In this document: piece by piece, positions 1 through 11,080 of the stretch
Numbering within the stretch: the first letter of the stretch is position 1
Layout: every line of letters starts with the position of its first letter
The notes under the pieces: generated by a model
What the model was told of the DNA's origin: nothing
The model's database searches: none
The model's input: only the letters and a program-made list of their open reading frames with translations
Assembly (NCBI GenBank): GCA_947498455.1
Contig: CANMKK010000011.1
Span: 1 to 64,000, forward strand
Reading direction: 5' to 3'
Source of the DNA: an uncultured Aquimarina sp.
GTDB lineage: Bacteria; Bacteroidota; Bacteroidia; Flavobacteriales; Flavobacteriaceae
DNA length: 64,000 nt
Position numbers and translations under genes: made by a program

Positions 1-28
1 TAGCAAATATTTCTTGTGAATTCATCAT
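1..28 (-). CDS. possible 5' end of a leftward gene (partial)
   Basis: Reading the minus strand from 28 gives MMNSQEIFA with no stop before the window edge, behind an A/T-rich leader typical of this genome. Nine codons are too few to name a product. It would be divergent from gltB, leaving about 390 bases between the two starts. Confidence 0.25.
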
Positions 29-142
29 CCTTTAAAAATAACTTTTTTATCCTACCCACTCAAATCAACATAGAGCCTTATTTTTTTTCAAGATTGCAAC
101 ATATGTGTGGGCATAAAATAAATTCTAGTGCTCACGGTTAAG

Positions 143-185
143 CGTAAAATCATGTGTCAATGAAATATTTTACGAAAACGTTTTC
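143..185. promoter_or_regulatory. candidate operator: inverted repeat plus 12 bp palindrome
   Basis: The stretch between the left-edge gene and gltB contains CGTAAAAT (143-150) and its inverse ATTTTACG (167-174), and directly after it the perfect palindrome GAAAACGTTTTC (174-185). The last resembles LacI-family operator cores. The regulator is unknown. The rest of 29-418 is A/T rich and shows nothing else I can support. Confidence 0.35.
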
Positions 186-418
186 AGAAGTAAACATAGT
201 AAATTTCGGGAGTAAACGTTTCTGTACTAATTATCTATTTATTCGAAAATAGAGATATTAAATTCATAATTAGAAGGCCTTATTTTGTGATTTTTATAGT
301 TTAACAATAGTTTTTTTATCGAGCTCGGAAAAGTAATATCGGTAAACTAGCTTTTCTTTTTTCTTTCTTAATGTTTAGTTAATTTCGAGATATATAAATC
401 ATTGATATTAGACATACT

Positions 419-3400
419 ATGAGAAAACAAGGAATGTACTTACCCGAATTTGAGCACGATGCATGCGGTGCTGGATTTATCTGTAGCTTAGAAGGAAAGA
501 AGTCTAATGATATTATTCATAAAGCATTAGAAATTCTAGAAAAATTAGAACATCGTGGAGCGGTTAGTGCAGATGGAAAAACAGGAGATGGAGCAGGTAT
601 ATTAATTGATATTCCACATAATTTTTTTGTAGAGAACAATGATTTTATCTTACCAGAAGTCGGGAATTATGCAGTAGGAAATGTTTTTCTCCCCAAAAAG
701 GAAAATCAAAGGCAGTTTTGTATAAATACTTTCGAAAAAAATGTCAAAGATCAAAACCTTACATTATTGGGGTGGAGAGATGTTCCTGTGAATCCTGAGC
801 ATTTAGGTACAATTGCGGCCAAAACAGAACCTTTTATAAAACAGATATTTATAGGTAAAGGAAAAGAGGAACAAAGTCATTTTGATTTTAACCTTAAGCT
901 ATATATAGCACGTAAAACTACTGAACACCAGATATACAATTCTAAATTATCTGAGAATAAACTTTTTTACTTACCTAGTTTGTCTTCTACAACATTGATA
1001 TTTAAAGGTTTGTTGATGCCAGAAGATATCAAACTTTATTATTCGGATTTATTAGACCCAAAAGTTGTAACACGATTAGCTTTGGTACACCAACGTTTCT
1101 CTACAAATACATTTCCTACTTGGGATCTTGCACAACCTTTTAGATATATGTGTCATAATGGAGAAATAAACACACTGCGAGGAAATGTTTCTAGAATGCG
1201 ATCCAGAGAAGAATTAATGAATAGCGAATGGTTCGGAGATGATATAAAAAAAATACTTCCGGTAATACTACCAGGAAAATCTGACTCTGCATCTATGGAT
1301 ATGGTTGCCGAATTACTATTGATGACGGGGAGATCATTACCAGAGGTAATGATGATGATGGTTCCGGAAGCTTGGGAGAAAAATGGAAATATGTCTGATA
1401 CCAAGAAAGCTTTTTATGAATATAATTCTTGTATGATGGAACCTTGGGATGGACCAGCGTCTATTCCTTTTACTGATGGTAATTATATAGGAGCTGTATT
1501 GGATCGAAACGGTTTACGCCCATCTCGATATAGTGTGACAAAGGATGGCTATGTAATTATGTCTTCGGAAACAGGAGTAGTTGATATTAAACCCGAAAAC
1601 GTAGCATATCATGGGCGCTTAGAACCAGGAAAAATGTTTTTGGTTAATATGGATGAGGGGAGAATTATAAATGATGAAGAAATAAAAGAAAAAATTGCAA
1701 CGCAATATCCATACAGAGAGTGGTTAGAAGACAATCAGGTACATCTTAAAGAAATAGCATATAATGATTGTCCTCTTTTTATTGGAGAAGAAACAATTCA
1801 TAAACGAAAACAAATATTTGGATACACCCAAGAAGATATTGATATTATAATTTCACCTATGAGCTCTCAGGGAAAAGAACCTATAGGCTCTATGGGATCT
1901 GATACACCGATAGCCGTATTATCAGAGCGGCCACAGTTATTATATAATTATTTTAAGCAATTATTTGCTCAGGTAACGAATCCGCCATTAGATGGAATTA
2001 GGGAAGAGTTGATAACGGATATTAGTTTAACACTAGGAGCAGATCATAACATTTTTGATGTTACAGAAAAACATTGTAATAAGTTAAAAGTACAGAACCC
2101 TGTTATTTCCAAAGAAGATTTGGATAAGATAAAAACGTATACAGGCAAAGGGTTTAAAGTTATTTCTGTACCCATGTTATATAACATAAACCGAGGGCAT
2201 AATGGTTTAGAAGATGCATTAGCAAAGATTTTAGATAAAACAAGCGAAGCCATAGATGCAGGAGCTAATATAATTATACTATCCGATCGTGAGGTAGGCA
2301 AGCAGAGAGCTCCGATCCCTGCATTAATAGCCTGTTCTTATATTAATAGTGGATTGCAGAAATTAGGTAAGCGATCTCAGGTAAGTTTGATAATAGAATC
2401 AGCCGAACCTAGAGAAGTACACCATTTTGCCTTGTTATTTGGATATGGAGCAAGTGCAATTAATCCTTATATGGTAAATGAGATAATTGAGGAGCGTATT
2501 GCAAATAATGATATTGAAAACCTTAGTAAGAACGAAGCAATTAAAAATTATAATAAAGCAGTAGGAAAAGGAGTGTTAAAAGTAATGAATAAAATAGGGA
2601 TCTCTACTTTAAATTCTTATAGAGGTTCTCAGCTTTTTGAATGCATAGGTATCAATACACAAGTTGTAGAACAGTATTTTCCAAATACGGCAACACGGAT
2701 TCAGGGAATTGGGTTGTATGAAATAGAAAAAGAGATTTCTAAACGCCATAAAAGAGCATATCAAGACGTTTCGGTAGCAGCAAATCTAGACTTAGAAATA
2801 GGAGGTCAATATCGCTGGAGACGTAATGGAGAAAAACATCAGTTTAATCCATTATCTGTGGCAAAACTTCAACAATCTGTTAGATCCAACGATCCGGACA
2901 CATATAAAGAGTATTCTGAGCTTATAAATAAACAGTCAAAACAATTAATGACGATTAGAGGGTTATTAGAGTTTTCTAATTATGATCCTATACCTGTTGA
3001 GGAGGTAGAACCTTGGACAGAGATAGTGAAGCGTTTTAAGACAGGAGCAATGTCGTACGGTTCTATCAGCAAAGAAGCTCATGAAAATTTGGCTATTGCT
3101 ATGAATAGAATTGGAGGAAAAAGTAACTCAGGAGAAGGAGGTGAAGACCCATTACGATTTTATAAAGATGTGGATGGCGATTGGAAAAACAGTGCAATTA
3201 AACAAGTAGCTTCAGGTCGTTTTGGAGTTTCTTCTAATTACCTTACGAATGCATCAGAGATTCAAATAAAAATGGCTCAAGGAGCTAAACCAGGAGAAGG
3301 AGGCCAATTACCTGGCCCCAAAGTGAATCCAGAAATAGCTAAAACACGTAATTCTACACCATATGTAGGATTAATTTCTCCACCTCCACATCATGATATC

Positions 3401-4924
3401 TATTCCATAGAAGACTTATCTCAGCTAATATATGATCTAAAATCCGCTAATAGAGAAGCGAGGATTAATGTAAAATTAGTTTCAGAAGTTGGAGTCGGGA
3501 CAATAGCTGCAGGAGTAGCCAAGGCAAAAGCAGATGTTATTTTAATATCTGGATTTGATGGAGGGACAGGAGCATCGCCTTTGACCTCATTAAAACATGC
3601 AGGATTACCCTGGGAGTTAGGTATTGCAGAAGCTCAGCAAACATTAGTAGGTAATGATTTAAGAAATAGAATCGTGTTGGAGTGCGATGGGCAGTTAAAA
3701 ACAGGAAGAGATGTTGCAATCGCTTGTCTATTAGGAGCAGAAGAGTTTGGTTTTGCCACCGCACCTTTAGTAGCTTCTGGATGTATAATGATGCGGGTAT
3801 GCCACTTAAATACATGCCCAGTTGGTATTGCCACTCAGAACCCTGAACTGCGTAAGAAATTTAAAGGGAAACCAGAGCATGTGGTTAACTATATGTATTT
3901 CGTAGCACAAGAAGTAAGAGAAATTATGGCTCAACTAGGATTTCGAACAATTGATGAAATGGTTGGTCAGGTTCAAAAATTGGATAGAAAGAAAGTAGTG
4001 AAACACTATAAAACAAAGGGAATTGATCTTACCCCGATTTTACACAAAGTAGATACCCCAGAAGGGAGAAAGTTGTATAATACAGAAGAGCAAGACCATG
4101 ATCTAAAAAATTCTATAGATTTTAAAATTATTGAGCAAGCACACCCTGCATTATTCAGAAAGGAAAAAACGATTTTGGATTTTGATATAAAAAATATAGA
4201 TAGAGCAGTAGGTGCAATTTTAAGTAATGAAGTTTCAAAAATATATGGAGCAAAAGGATTACCTGCAAATACTTTGAAAATTAATTTTACGGGTGCCGCT
4301 GGGCAAAGTTTTGGAGCTTTTGCTACCAAAGGTCTTACGATGATAGTAAACGGAAATACTAATGACTATCTGGGAAAAGGGTTATCAGGAGCTAAACTCG
4401 TAATAAAAGTACCAGGAGAATCAACTTTAATACCAGAAGAAAATGTAATAACAGGTAATGTTACACTATATGGAGCTACATCTGGAGAGGCTTATATTAA
4501 TGGAAAAGCAGGAGAAAGGTTTTGTGTGCGTAATTCTGGAGCCAAAGCAGTAGTAGAAGGAATAGGAGATCATGGATGTGAGTATATGACAGGTGGAATT
4601 GCCGTTATTCTGGGTTCTATAGGAAGAAATTTTGGAGCAGGAATGTCTGGTGGAATCGCCTATGTATATGATAAGGATGCTAATTTTAGAAAAAATTGCC
4701 AACAAGATACACTAAACCTAGAGTCTTTGTTAGAAGAAAAGGATATTAACGAACTTAAGGAGCTGATTGAGAATCATTACAATGCTACATTAAGTCCCTT
4801 GGCTCAGCGTATATTAGAAAATTGGAAACAAGAATACCCAAAATTTGTTAAGGTATTTCCTGAAGAATATAAGCAGGCATTGATAAGATTAGAAGAGGAA
4901 AAATTGGCAAGTATAAATAATTAA
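419..4924 (+). CDS. gltB: glutamate synthase large subunit
   Basis: The 1501-residue protein has the normal length and domain order of the glutamate synthase large (alpha) subunit, which makes two glutamates from glutamine and 2-oxoglutarate. An N-terminal class II glutaminase domain (about 16-435) starts at Cys16 (DACGAGF), the nucleophile normally exposed after removal of a short propeptide. A central linker domain (about 470-760) follows, then the FMN-binding synthase domain (about 830-1200) with the SGEGGEDP motif. Cys1122, Cys1128 and Cys1133 have the spacing of the 3Fe-4S ligands. The GXGXG beta-helix occupies about 1260-1450. The gene lies 8 bases before gltD, so the two are co-transcribed. 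The ATG at 419 is preferred because only 15 residues precede the catalytic Cys. Confidence 0.97.
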   Translation: MRKQGMYLPEFEHDACGAGFICSLEGKKSNDIIHKALEILEKLEHRGAVSADGKTGDGAGILIDIPHNFFVENNDFILPEVGNYAVGNVFLPKKENQRQFCINTFEKNVKDQNLTLLGWRDVPVNPEHLGTIAAKTEPFIKQIFIGKGKEEQSHFDFNLKLYIARKTTEHQIYNSKLSENKLFYLPSLSSTTLIFKGLLMPEDIKLYYSDLLDPKVVTRLALVHQRFSTNTFPTWDLAQPFRYMCHNGEINTLRGNVSRMRSREELMNSEWFGDDIKKILPVILPGKSDSASMDMVAELLLMTGRSLPEVMMMMVPEAWEKNGNMSDTKKAFYEYNSCMMEPWDGPASIPFTDGNYIGAVLDRNGLRPSRYSVTKDGYVIMSSETGVVDIKPENVAYHGRLEPGKMFLVNMDEGRIINDEEIKEKIATQYPYREWLEDNQVHLKEIAYNDCPLFIGEETIHKRKQIFGYTQEDIDIIISPMSSQGKEPIGSMGSDTPIAVLSERPQLLYNYFKQLFAQVTNPPLDGIREELITDISLTLGADHNIFDVTEKHCNKLKVQNPVISKEDLDKIKTYTGKGFKVISVPMLYNINRGHNGLEDALAKILDKTSEAIDAGANIIILSDREVGKQRAPIPALIACSYINSGLQKLGKRSQVSLIIESAEPREVHHFALLFGYGASAINPYMVNEIIEERIANNDIENLSKNEAIKNYNKAVGKGVLKVMNKIGISTLNSYRGSQLFECIGINTQVVEQYFPNTATRIQGIGLYEIEKEISKRHKRAYQDVSVAANLDLEIGGQYRWRRNGEKHQFNPLSVAKLQQSVRSNDPDTYKEYSELINKQSKQLMTIRGLLEFSNYDPIPVEEVEPWTEIVKRFKTGAMSYGSISKEAHENLAIAMNRIGGKSNSGEGGEDPLRFYKDVDGDWKNSAIKQVASGRFGVSSNYLTNASEIQIKMAQGAKPGEGGQLPGPKVNPEIAKTRNSTPYVGLISPPPHHDIYSIEDLSQLIYDLKSANREARINVKLVSEVGVGTIAAGVAKAKADVILISGFDGGTGASPLTSLKHAGLPWELGIAEAQQTLVGNDLRNRIVLECDGQLKTGRDVAIACLLGAEEFGFATAPLVASGCIMMRVCHLNTCPVGIATQNPELRKKFKGKPEHVVNYMYFVAQEVREIMAQLGFRTIDEMVGQVQKLDRKKVVKHYKTKGIDLTPILHKVDTPEGRKLYNTEEQDHDLKNSIDFKIIEQAHPALFRKEKTILDFDIKNIDRAVGAILSNEVSKIYGAKGLPANTLKINFTGAAGQSFGAFATKGLTMIVNGNTNDYLGKGLSGAKLVIKVPGESTLIPEENVITGNVTLYGATSGEAYINGKAGERFCVRNSGAKAVVEGIGDHGCEYMTGGIAVILGSIGRNFGAGMSGGIAYVYDKDANFRKNCQQDTLNLESLLEEKDINELKELIENHYNATLSPLAQRILENWKQEYPKFVKVFPEEYKQALIRLEEEKLASINN

Positions 4925-4932
4925 TAAGGATT

Positions 4933-6396
4933 ATGGGTAAGATAACTGGGTTTTTAGAATTTGATAGGGAAGTAGAACAATATAAAACAGTAGAAAACAG
5001 GATTAAGGAATATAAGGAGTTTACGGTTCCTTTGCCTAAAGATAAACTTAAAAATCAAGGGGCAAGATGCATGGACTGTGGAATTCCGTTTTGTCATAGC
5101 GGTTGTCCATTAGGAAATTTGATTCCAGATTTTAATGATGCTGTTTACAATAACAAATGGGAGAAAGCGAGTCGTATTTTACATGCTACCAATAATTTTC
5201 CAGAATTTACCGGAAGATTGTGCCCTGCACCTTGTGAAGAAGCTTGTGTTTTGGGTATTAATGAAGACCCGGTATCTATTGAGAATATAGAAAAAAACAT
5301 TGTAGAAGAAGCTTTTAAAAATGATTGGATAAAACCTGTTCTTCCAAAAAGTAGAACAGGTAAAACAGTGGCTGTTATTGGTTCTGGTCCTACAGGATTA
5401 GCAGCGGCACAACAACTAAATAGAGTAGGGCATTTCGTAACAGTTTTTGAAAGAGATGAAAAGCCAGGAGGATTATTACGTTATGGTATTCCGGATTTTA
5501 AACTAGAAAAAAAGATAATTGACCGTCGTATTAATATCTTAGAAAAAGAAGGTATTCTTTTTAAAACGAATACATATATAGGAAAAGATATTAATGCAGA
5601 ACAATTAAAAAATGATTTTGATGCTATCGTTTTATGCACAGGAGCATCAGTTAGACGTAATTTACCAGTAAAAGGTTCAAATTTAAAAGGTGTAGTGCAG
5701 GCAATGGATTTCCTGACACAAAATAATAGGAGAGTAGATGGTTTAGGAGGTTTAGGAGAAGAGATTCTTGCTAATGGGAAAGACGTTATTGTAATTGGTG
5801 GTGGAGATACAGGTTCAGACTGTATAGGTACTTCTGTTCGTCATAGAGCCGCTTCGGTAACTAATTTCGAAATTATGAATAAAGGAACTCTAGAACGACC
5901 CTCACATCAGCCTTGGCCCTTTTGGCCAATGAGATTACGAACAAGTTCTTCACATGAAGAAGGAGTAAACCGAAATTGGAGTATTTCTACCAAAGAGTTT
6001 CTAGGTGATAAAAAAGGCAATTTAACGGGGTTAATAACCTCAGAAGTAACATGGGTAAAAGAGAATGGTCGTTTTATCTTGAAGGAAATTCCGGATACAG
6101 AAAAAAAATGGAAGTGCGAACTGGCCTTGTTGGCTTTGGGATTTACTGGATCTGAAACTACAGTTGCCAAGCAATTAGGAGTTATCATGGATGAAAAATC
6201 CAATATGAAAGCAACGGAAAATGATTATAAAACCAATATAAAAGGAGTGTTTGCAGCCGGAGATACGCGTAGAGGACAGTCCTTAATCGTTTGGGCGATT
6301 GCAGAAGGAAGACAGGTAGCACATCATATAGATACCTATTTGATGGGATCTTCTAACTTACCTCTAAAAGGAGAAGGGGATTTACCTAGAATATAA
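4933..6396 (+). CDS. gltD: glutamate synthase small subunit, NAD(P)H-dependent
   Basis: The 487-residue beta subunit feeds electrons from NAD(P)H through FAD and Fe-S clusters to GltB. N-terminal cysteines at 46, 49, 54 and 58 (CMDCGIPFCHSGC) and 97, 101 and 105 match the two 4Fe-4S sites of this family. An FAD Rossmann motif (IGSGPTGLAAA) starts near residue 149, and the second nucleotide-binding motif GGGDTGSD starts at 289. Length is normal. It sits directly downstream of gltB and is followed by about 270 A/T-rich bases with no gene. Confidence 0.97.
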   Translation: MGKITGFLEFDREVEQYKTVENRIKEYKEFTVPLPKDKLKNQGARCMDCGIPFCHSGCPLGNLIPDFNDAVYNNKWEKASRILHATNNFPEFTGRLCPAPCEEACVLGINEDPVSIENIEKNIVEEAFKNDWIKPVLPKSRTGKTVAVIGSGPTGLAAAQQLNRVGHFVTVFERDEKPGGLLRYGIPDFKLEKKIIDRRINILEKEGILFKTNTYIGKDINAEQLKNDFDAIVLCTGASVRRNLPVKGSNLKGVVQAMDFLTQNNRRVDGLGGLGEEILANGKDVIVIGGGDTGSDCIGTSVRHRAASVTNFEIMNKGTLERPSHQPWPFWPMRLRTSSSHEEGVNRNWSISTKEFLGDKKGNLTGLITSEVTWVKENGRFILKEIPDTEKKWKCELALLALGFTGSETTVAKQLGVIMDEKSNMKATENDYKTNIKGVFAAGDTRRGQSLIVWAIAEGRQVAHHIDTYLMGSSNLPLKGEGDLPRI

Positions 6397-6630
6397 TTTT
6401 AGACAAAGTGACGATTAAGGGTGTTATATGTCATTTGTTTTTTATAAATTCTTACAATAATATAGGTAAATTCTTTCTATTGTTTTTTTAAATGATAAAA
6501 TGATGTTTTTTCACGCTTAAAAACATTTTTTATTTAAATTTTATGTAAAAAACGTATAAAATATATGGTTAATGAGTATTTAATATTAGCTTGAGTTAAT
6601 ATAGTATCTTTTTTTTGTAGGAATATTACA

Positions 6631-6638
6631 TAGTTTTG
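6631..6638 (+). promoter_or_regulatory. -7 promoter box (TAGTTTTG)
   Basis: TAGTTTTG fits the Bacteroidota TAnnTTTG -7 consensus and lies 27 bases before the ATG of the first HExGH peptidase gene. A TTTG at 6614 is too close to be a canonical -33 element. Confidence 0.4.
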
Positions 6639-6664
6639 ACAAAAGAAATTTAAATGTTATTATT

Positions 6665-7465
6665 ATGTTAAAAAACAAACTCAACTATCTATTAATTACT
6701 CTTATGGCAATCTCTATAAGCTGTCAAAATGAAAGTGTAAATGAAGAACAACCAGAGTTACCAGCCAATGCACAGGCAACTTTAAACTATTTGACAAAAA
6801 CCATGGGTTATGACGAAAGTGATTTTGTAGTAAACCTAGAGTCCGAAGAGTTTTTACAAGGAGATATGGGAATCTCTTTTGATTTAGTGAAAAACCTTGA
6901 AGAATCTGGTTTGGCTAGTGAATCTTCTGGAAAAAATCAATGGTTAAATATGGCTGTTACATATAATAATACTAAAAGTATTTATTATTATATGGAAAGT
7001 AATTTTCCTCAAAACTATAAAACTCCATTCTCTTGGGCTGCTTGGCATTGGACAGTGAAAAGTTCTAATATTTCTATAAGAAGGACTTATACTAAGTCAC
7101 AAGCTGATATTGTATTATCAACTTTTGATGATAGTAATACAGGAGCTTATGCTAGAGCTGGAGGTCCAACTGGAAATGGAAATGTAGGTACATATCTAAA
7201 TATTAATGTAGATAAAGATCATGTTTCTCTTTCTAATGCGGACAGAATGGTTTTAATGATTCATGAGCTTGGACATAATTTAGGTTTCCATCATTCAGAT
7301 GTTACTGCGGGAACACATATTCCTGGAACTAATAATGCTGCATACCATCAAAATAATAATTGTGGTTCTATTATGAAAAGTAGTGTGTATACTTGTGGAT
7401 GGACTTTAAGTGCAACTCCACAGTGGACAAAGGATGATACAGCCGCTATTGAATGGGCTTATTAA
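6665..7465 (+). CDS. lipoprotein HExGH-type zinc metallopeptidase, copy 1
   Basis: The 266-residue precursor has a lipoprotein signal ending at Cys20 (SISC), so it is probably anchored in an outer membrane leaflet or exported. The catalytic motif HELGHNLGFHH (His200, Glu201, His204, His210) is the extended HExxHxxGxxH zinc site of metzincin-like enzymes and matches the bacterial M57 / 'dual-action HEIGH' metallopeptidase family. Residues about 20-75 look like a prodomain. The C-terminal part contains conserved Cys-Gly-Ser-Ile-Met-Lys, probably the Met-turn. It has its own terminator at 7498 and a close paralogue directly downstream. The substrate is unknown. Confidence 0.82.
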   Translation: MLKNKLNYLLITLMAISISCQNESVNEEQPELPANAQATLNYLTKTMGYDESDFVVNLESEEFLQGDMGISFDLVKNLEESGLASESSGKNQWLNMAVTYNNTKSIYYYMESNFPQNYKTPFSWAAWHWTVKSSNISIRRTYTKSQADIVLSTFDDSNTGAYARAGGPTGNGNVGTYLNINVDKDHVSLSNADRMVLMIHELGHNLGFHHSDVTAGTHIPGTNNAAYHQNNNCGSIMKSSVYTCGWTLSATPQWTKDDTAAIEWAY

Positions 7466-7497
7466 TATTTGTTAAATAATTACCCCAAAATATAATA

Positions 7498-7532
7498 AAA
7501 AACTACCTAAAAATTACTTTTAGGTGGTTTTT
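7498..7532 (+). terminator. Rho-independent terminator
   Basis: A-tract, 15-base arms (7498-7512 and 7518-7532) with one G-T pair, and a T-rich end lie about 30 bases behind the first peptidase gene. The 7533-7972 stretch that follows is very A/T rich and holds no convincing gene. Confidence 0.75.
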
Positions 7533-7972
7533 ACTTTTTTATTCATCATTGATTTTCAATTTCGAAAAGAGTATGGTTATATCGTTTTATATAAGAAATG
7601 GTATTATATCATAATTGATATAAGTTTACTATTTGAACATATGATCTTTTCCTATAGTAATTGTATCGCAATTACTTTTTTAAGTTTTGATATTTTTTTG
7701 CGATAATTTGTAAGAGTTTTTAAAATCACCAATTCCAAAATGAGTTTTTAGAACTAATGTTCAAGTATGTTAAATGTAATTACTTTATTAACAATTACTT
7801 AGTTATTTTTTTGAATTTATAATAAAAAAAATAACTGAATTACATGTCTCTTTTGTGTTAAATTTATAGTTAATCTATATTTTTAGTATATTTTGTATTG
7901 ATTTATGTTAATATAGTGTGTGTTTTGTTAGATTTTAATAAATATTTTTAGTGTAACTTAAAATTTAATACA

Positions 7973-8806
7973 ATGTATAAACACAAATTCCAACTTAGTT
8001 TAGTTTTGGTAACTATCTTATTATGTTATAGTTGCCAAAATGAAGATTTAGATCAAGGTGATGTAAATCTCGATGAAAAGTCATTATCTAAAGATGCAAG
8101 AGAGACGAAAGCATTTTTAATGGAACAGGGGTATTCTGATGAAGACCTTATTGTAGATCATGAAAGAAAGTCATTCGTAGTAGGCGATGCGCACTATTCT
8201 TTTAGTTTATTTAAGAATATTAAAAAAAGTAAATTAAATCAACCACAAGAGGGTGAGAAAAATCAATGGTTTTTTGGTGGGTATGGAGTTTATTATTCCA
8301 ACTCAAGAGATATTACGTACTATTATGAGAATAACTTTCCGGGATACCTTGAGTATGCTTTTAGCTGGGCGACATATCATTGGAGTTCAGTAAGTCCGAA
8401 TATTAATTATAGAAGGACTTATGACAGAAACACAGCAGATATCCTTGTGAGTTCTTATTATGATAGTGGAGATAGGGCTTGGGCTAGAGCACAGTTACCT
8501 TCTGGATTAGGTAATGTAGGTTCTTGGGTATCTGTAAATACGTACCAACCAATCGATGATGCTTCTGATATCACAAGAATGACCTTGTTTATTCATGAAC
8601 TAGGACATAATCTGGGTTATCATCACTCAGATGGTACTCTAGGTGGCTTAATACCTGGTACAAGAGGGGCTGCTTATCATGCGGCAAATGACTGTGGATC
8701 TATAATGAAAAGTAGTGTCTATAATTGTGGATGGAGATTAAGTAGTAATGCTGCTTGGACATATGATGATTGGATATCTATTCATTGGGCTTATGGTCTT
8801 TATTAA
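7973..8806 (+). CDS. lipoprotein HExGH-type zinc metallopeptidase, copy 2
   Basis: This 277-residue paralogue of the upstream gene shares the lipoprotein signal (Cys21 in CYSC), the prodomain-like N-terminus, a SWA-YHW segment, the zinc motif HELGHNLGYHH (His208, Glu209, His212, His218) and the CGSIMKSSVY-CGW block. Sequence between these blocks has diverged clearly, so the duplication is not recent. It is separated from copy 1 by a terminator and about 440 noncoding bases, so each gene is probably expressed on its own. M57-like assignment is from the motif and overall pattern. Confidence 0.82.
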   Translation: MYKHKFQLSLVLVTILLCYSCQNEDLDQGDVNLDEKSLSKDARETKAFLMEQGYSDEDLIVDHERKSFVVGDAHYSFSLFKNIKKSKLNQPQEGEKNQWFFGGYGVYYSNSRDITYYYENNFPGYLEYAFSWATYHWSSVSPNINYRRTYDRNTADILVSSYYDSGDRAWARAQLPSGLGNVGSWVSVNTYQPIDDASDITRMTLFIHELGHNLGYHHSDGTLGGLIPGTRGAAYHAANDCGSIMKSSVYNCGWRLSSNAAWTYDDWISIHWAYGLY

Positions 8807-8860
8807 TATGAAATAACATAAAGTTATAACCTAACTTATACATAATTTAGATAATGAGAG

Positions 8861-8896
8861 AAGCTGCTATATAGTTTATATAGCAGCTTTTTTTTT
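8861..8896 (+). terminator. Rho-independent terminator
   Basis: Arms AAGCTGCTATA (8861-8871) and TATAGCAGCTT (8879-8889) are followed by a T run. It ends the second peptidase gene. From here to the tRNA at 9536 I see no gene; an ORF at 9062-9253 on the minus strand is not supported. Confidence 0.85.
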
Positions 8897-9502
8897 CTGA
8901 ATTATGATCCCTAGATTATAAAGAGAGTTTCTAAAAGGAAAATGAAATTACTTTTTATCGATTAAATATGTGTTTAATCGATATTTTTGAATACTTTTAA
9001 TTGTGATTCTAAGTGAAATCGTATCGATAGAGTTACTTTTGAAATGTAAAAAAAAGATGAACTAAGTTAAGTTTTTGTAGAGTTTTAATGTTACAATTAG
9101 ACCTAACAAGTGATTACCCCAAATACTTAAAGTCGAATACTTTTTTTGCCCTTTATCCATTTCGCCCCATATTACTAATGAGCCTCTAACCCCAGAGGCT
9201 TTTTTTTTGCTATTTGGAAAATGAATTGTTTGCTTTAGGTTTTTAAAACACAATAATTCGGTATTTTATCACAATCAAATTTATTGTTTTTGATTAACGA
9301 GAATATACGTGTTAAAATTTTCGTAACTATATTTAGAATTGATTAGCTGTTTAAGTATGATCCCGAATAACCTTTGGTTGTTTTGCTTTTTGTTTCTACA
9401 ATTATATTAACCTCTGTTGTATTTAAAAAATGTCAAACATATGTATAAATTTTTGATATAAAATGACAAAAAACAAAGTGTCTTAAACTGTTTAAAAACA
9501 AG

Positions 9503-9529
9503 AAAACCTTCTGAAAATCAGAAGGTTTT
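9503..9529 (-). terminator. terminator of tRNA-Arg
   Basis: AAAACCTTCTGA and its inverse flank a short A-rich loop just beyond the 3' end of the minus-strand tRNA. The tract of T on the minus strand gives a standard Rho-independent end. Confidence 0.8.
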
Positions 9530-9535
9530 GTCTTG

Positions 9536-9609
9536 TGATCGCGACAGGATTCGAACCTGTGACCGTCTGCTTAGAAGGCAGATGCTCTATCCAGCTGAGC
9601 TACGCGACC
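9536..9609 (-). tRNA. tRNA-Arg (anticodon TCT)
   Basis: The reverse complement folds into a full cloverleaf: acceptor GGTCGCG pairing with CGCGATC (one G-T), D-loop AGCTCAGCTGGATAGAGC, anticodon stem TCTGC around loop CTTCTAA (anticodon TCT), and T-arm GTTCGAATC. CCA is not encoded, as usual in Bacteroidota. Confidence 0.96.
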
Positions 9610-9656
9610 ATTTTTTTAAACGTTATTAACCTGAACAGTTATTGTTTAAAGCGCCG

Positions 9657-9664
9657 CAAATATA
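9657..9664 (-). promoter_or_regulatory. promoter -7 box of tRNA-Arg
   Basis: On the minus strand TATATTTG fits TAnnTTTG, with CTTG about 19 bases further upstream near the -33 position, 48 bases before the tRNA. The remaining bases to 10047 hold only a 34-codon frame (9881-9985, MLTMFEIYYD...) that may be a gene remnant but is not supported as a gene. Confidence 0.5.
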
Positions 9665-10047
9665 CAATAGATTCTTATTTTGGCAAGAATTAATTAGTAT
9701 TTTTTCTTAATAATTTTATTTTCCATCACAATTTGTATGCCCGAAATGGCTATAACAGTTTATATATTAATTGTTTAATTCTATCTGATATAGCACAAAT
9801 AATTTTTTAAAAAAAGGAAAAGAAGCTTCTATGTAAAGAGGAGAAGTGCTTTTGTACTATAAAAAGCACTCTTAGGTACGATGTTAACAATGTTTGAGAT
9901 TTACTATGATAGAGGTTCTTGTATTCCTTGGGATGAAGATAAAGCTGATCAAGATTTTAATAACGCGATCTATATCAAGAACTGAATTGATTGAGGTAGA
10001 GAGTAATATTGATTTGATAAAAGAAGCTATGATTACCAATAGGTTTA

Positions 10048-11046
10048 CTATAAAGAGTTTCTTATAATTAGGTTGTTTGTGTTTTCTATTTTTATGGATT
10101 CCTTTTGCATTACCATTTGAGCCAATCGCTCTCCCATTTTATTAAAATCTGTTGAGATAGTGGTTATTCCTCCTTCGACTATTTCTTTTAACAATGTGTC
10201 ATTATAGGATATAATACCAAGGTCTTCTATAAGTACAAGTTTTAACTCTTTAGCTTTTTTAATAATACGAATAAGGTTTCTATCATCCGGAATTAAATAC
10301 ACTTCTTTTTTTGATGGAACTCGCTTGTCAATATGATCTATTACCTCATACTCAAAATTATGTAATTCACAGTATTCTTTAAACCCCTGAAGCATGCCTA
10401 GAGGTTGTTTTTCCTGTTGAAAAAGCAAAATCAATTTCTCATACTTTTTAAGGAGTTTAGAGCCATCATTAAGAGCTTTTATGATATCACTTTTAAAGTT
10501 TTGATATATGGCGGGGTATTTAGAAAGTTCCTGATGCGTTTGATCTAAGATATATACTCTATCTTTTGGTAATTTATCAAGTATTCTATCGGTGTCTCGT
10601 AGATTGGCAGGCATGATAATATAAGAGTTATAGATACCGATATTATCATATATTAATTTACTAAAAACATTATAATTGAAATGATGGAAGAAGATATCAA
10701 CTTCAACTCCAACTTCAAGGTTTTTTAAAAATGAGTTGTATAAATCTTCTTTAAAAGCGTTTAATTCGTCGAATAGCAAGAAAATTTTCTGTACCGTACT
10801 TACATTTTCACTTTTAATATAATATCCTTTTCCTGGAATTGCTTGTATGATACCCCTTGCTTTTAAATCACTATATGCTAATAGTACCGTATCCCTAGAT
10901 AGGGAGAACCTGATTTTTATACTATTGATTGAAGGTAATTTGTCACCTCGCTTATATACCCCATTAAGAATTGCTTCTTCTATAGAAGATATTATTTGTC
11001 TATACTTTGGAACTCCTGTGTTATCCTTTATCGTAATTGTACTCAT
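10048..11046 (-). CDS. GntR-type transcriptional regulator with sugar-binding-like domain
   Basis: The 332-residue protein has an N-terminal winged helix-turn-helix of the GntR type (about 8-75: PKYRQIISSIEEAILNGVYK, RGDKLPSI, then GIIQAIPGKGYYI). The rest (about 80-330) resembles the periplasmic-binding/LacI-like effector domain found in many Bacteroidota GntR regulators next to SusC/SusD loci. It is divergent from susC with 175 bases between the starts, so it very likely controls that locus in response to a sugar ligand. The ligand cannot be read from sequence. Confidence 0.85.
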   Translation of the reverse strand: MSTITIKDNTGVPKYRQIISSIEEAILNGVYKRGDKLPSINSIKIRFSLSRDTVLLAYSDLKARGIIQAIPGKGYYIKSENVSTVQKIFLLFDELNAFKEDLYNSFLKNLEVGVEVDIFFHHFNYNVFSKLIYDNIGIYNSYIIMPANLRDTDRILDKLPKDRVYILDQTHQELSKYPAIYQNFKSDIIKALNDGSKLLKKYEKLILLFQQEKQPLGMLQGFKEYCELHNFEYEVIDHIDKRVPSKKEVYLIPDDRNLIRIIKKAKELKLVLIEDLGIISYNDTLLKEIVEGGITTISTDFNKMGERLAQMVMQKESIKIENTNNLIIRNSL

Positions 11047-11080
11047 ACTACAAATATATTGCTTTTCTTTTTAAAACAAA

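Noticed and set aside
7524-7706. 60-codon frame behind the first peptidase gene
   Set aside because: It begins inside the terminator hairpin region and is Phe/Ile rich from A/T-rich noncoding DNA, with no conserved feature.
9062-9253. 63-codon minus-strand frame
   Set aside because: It has no signal, domain or plausible start context and lies between terminators in noncoding DNA.
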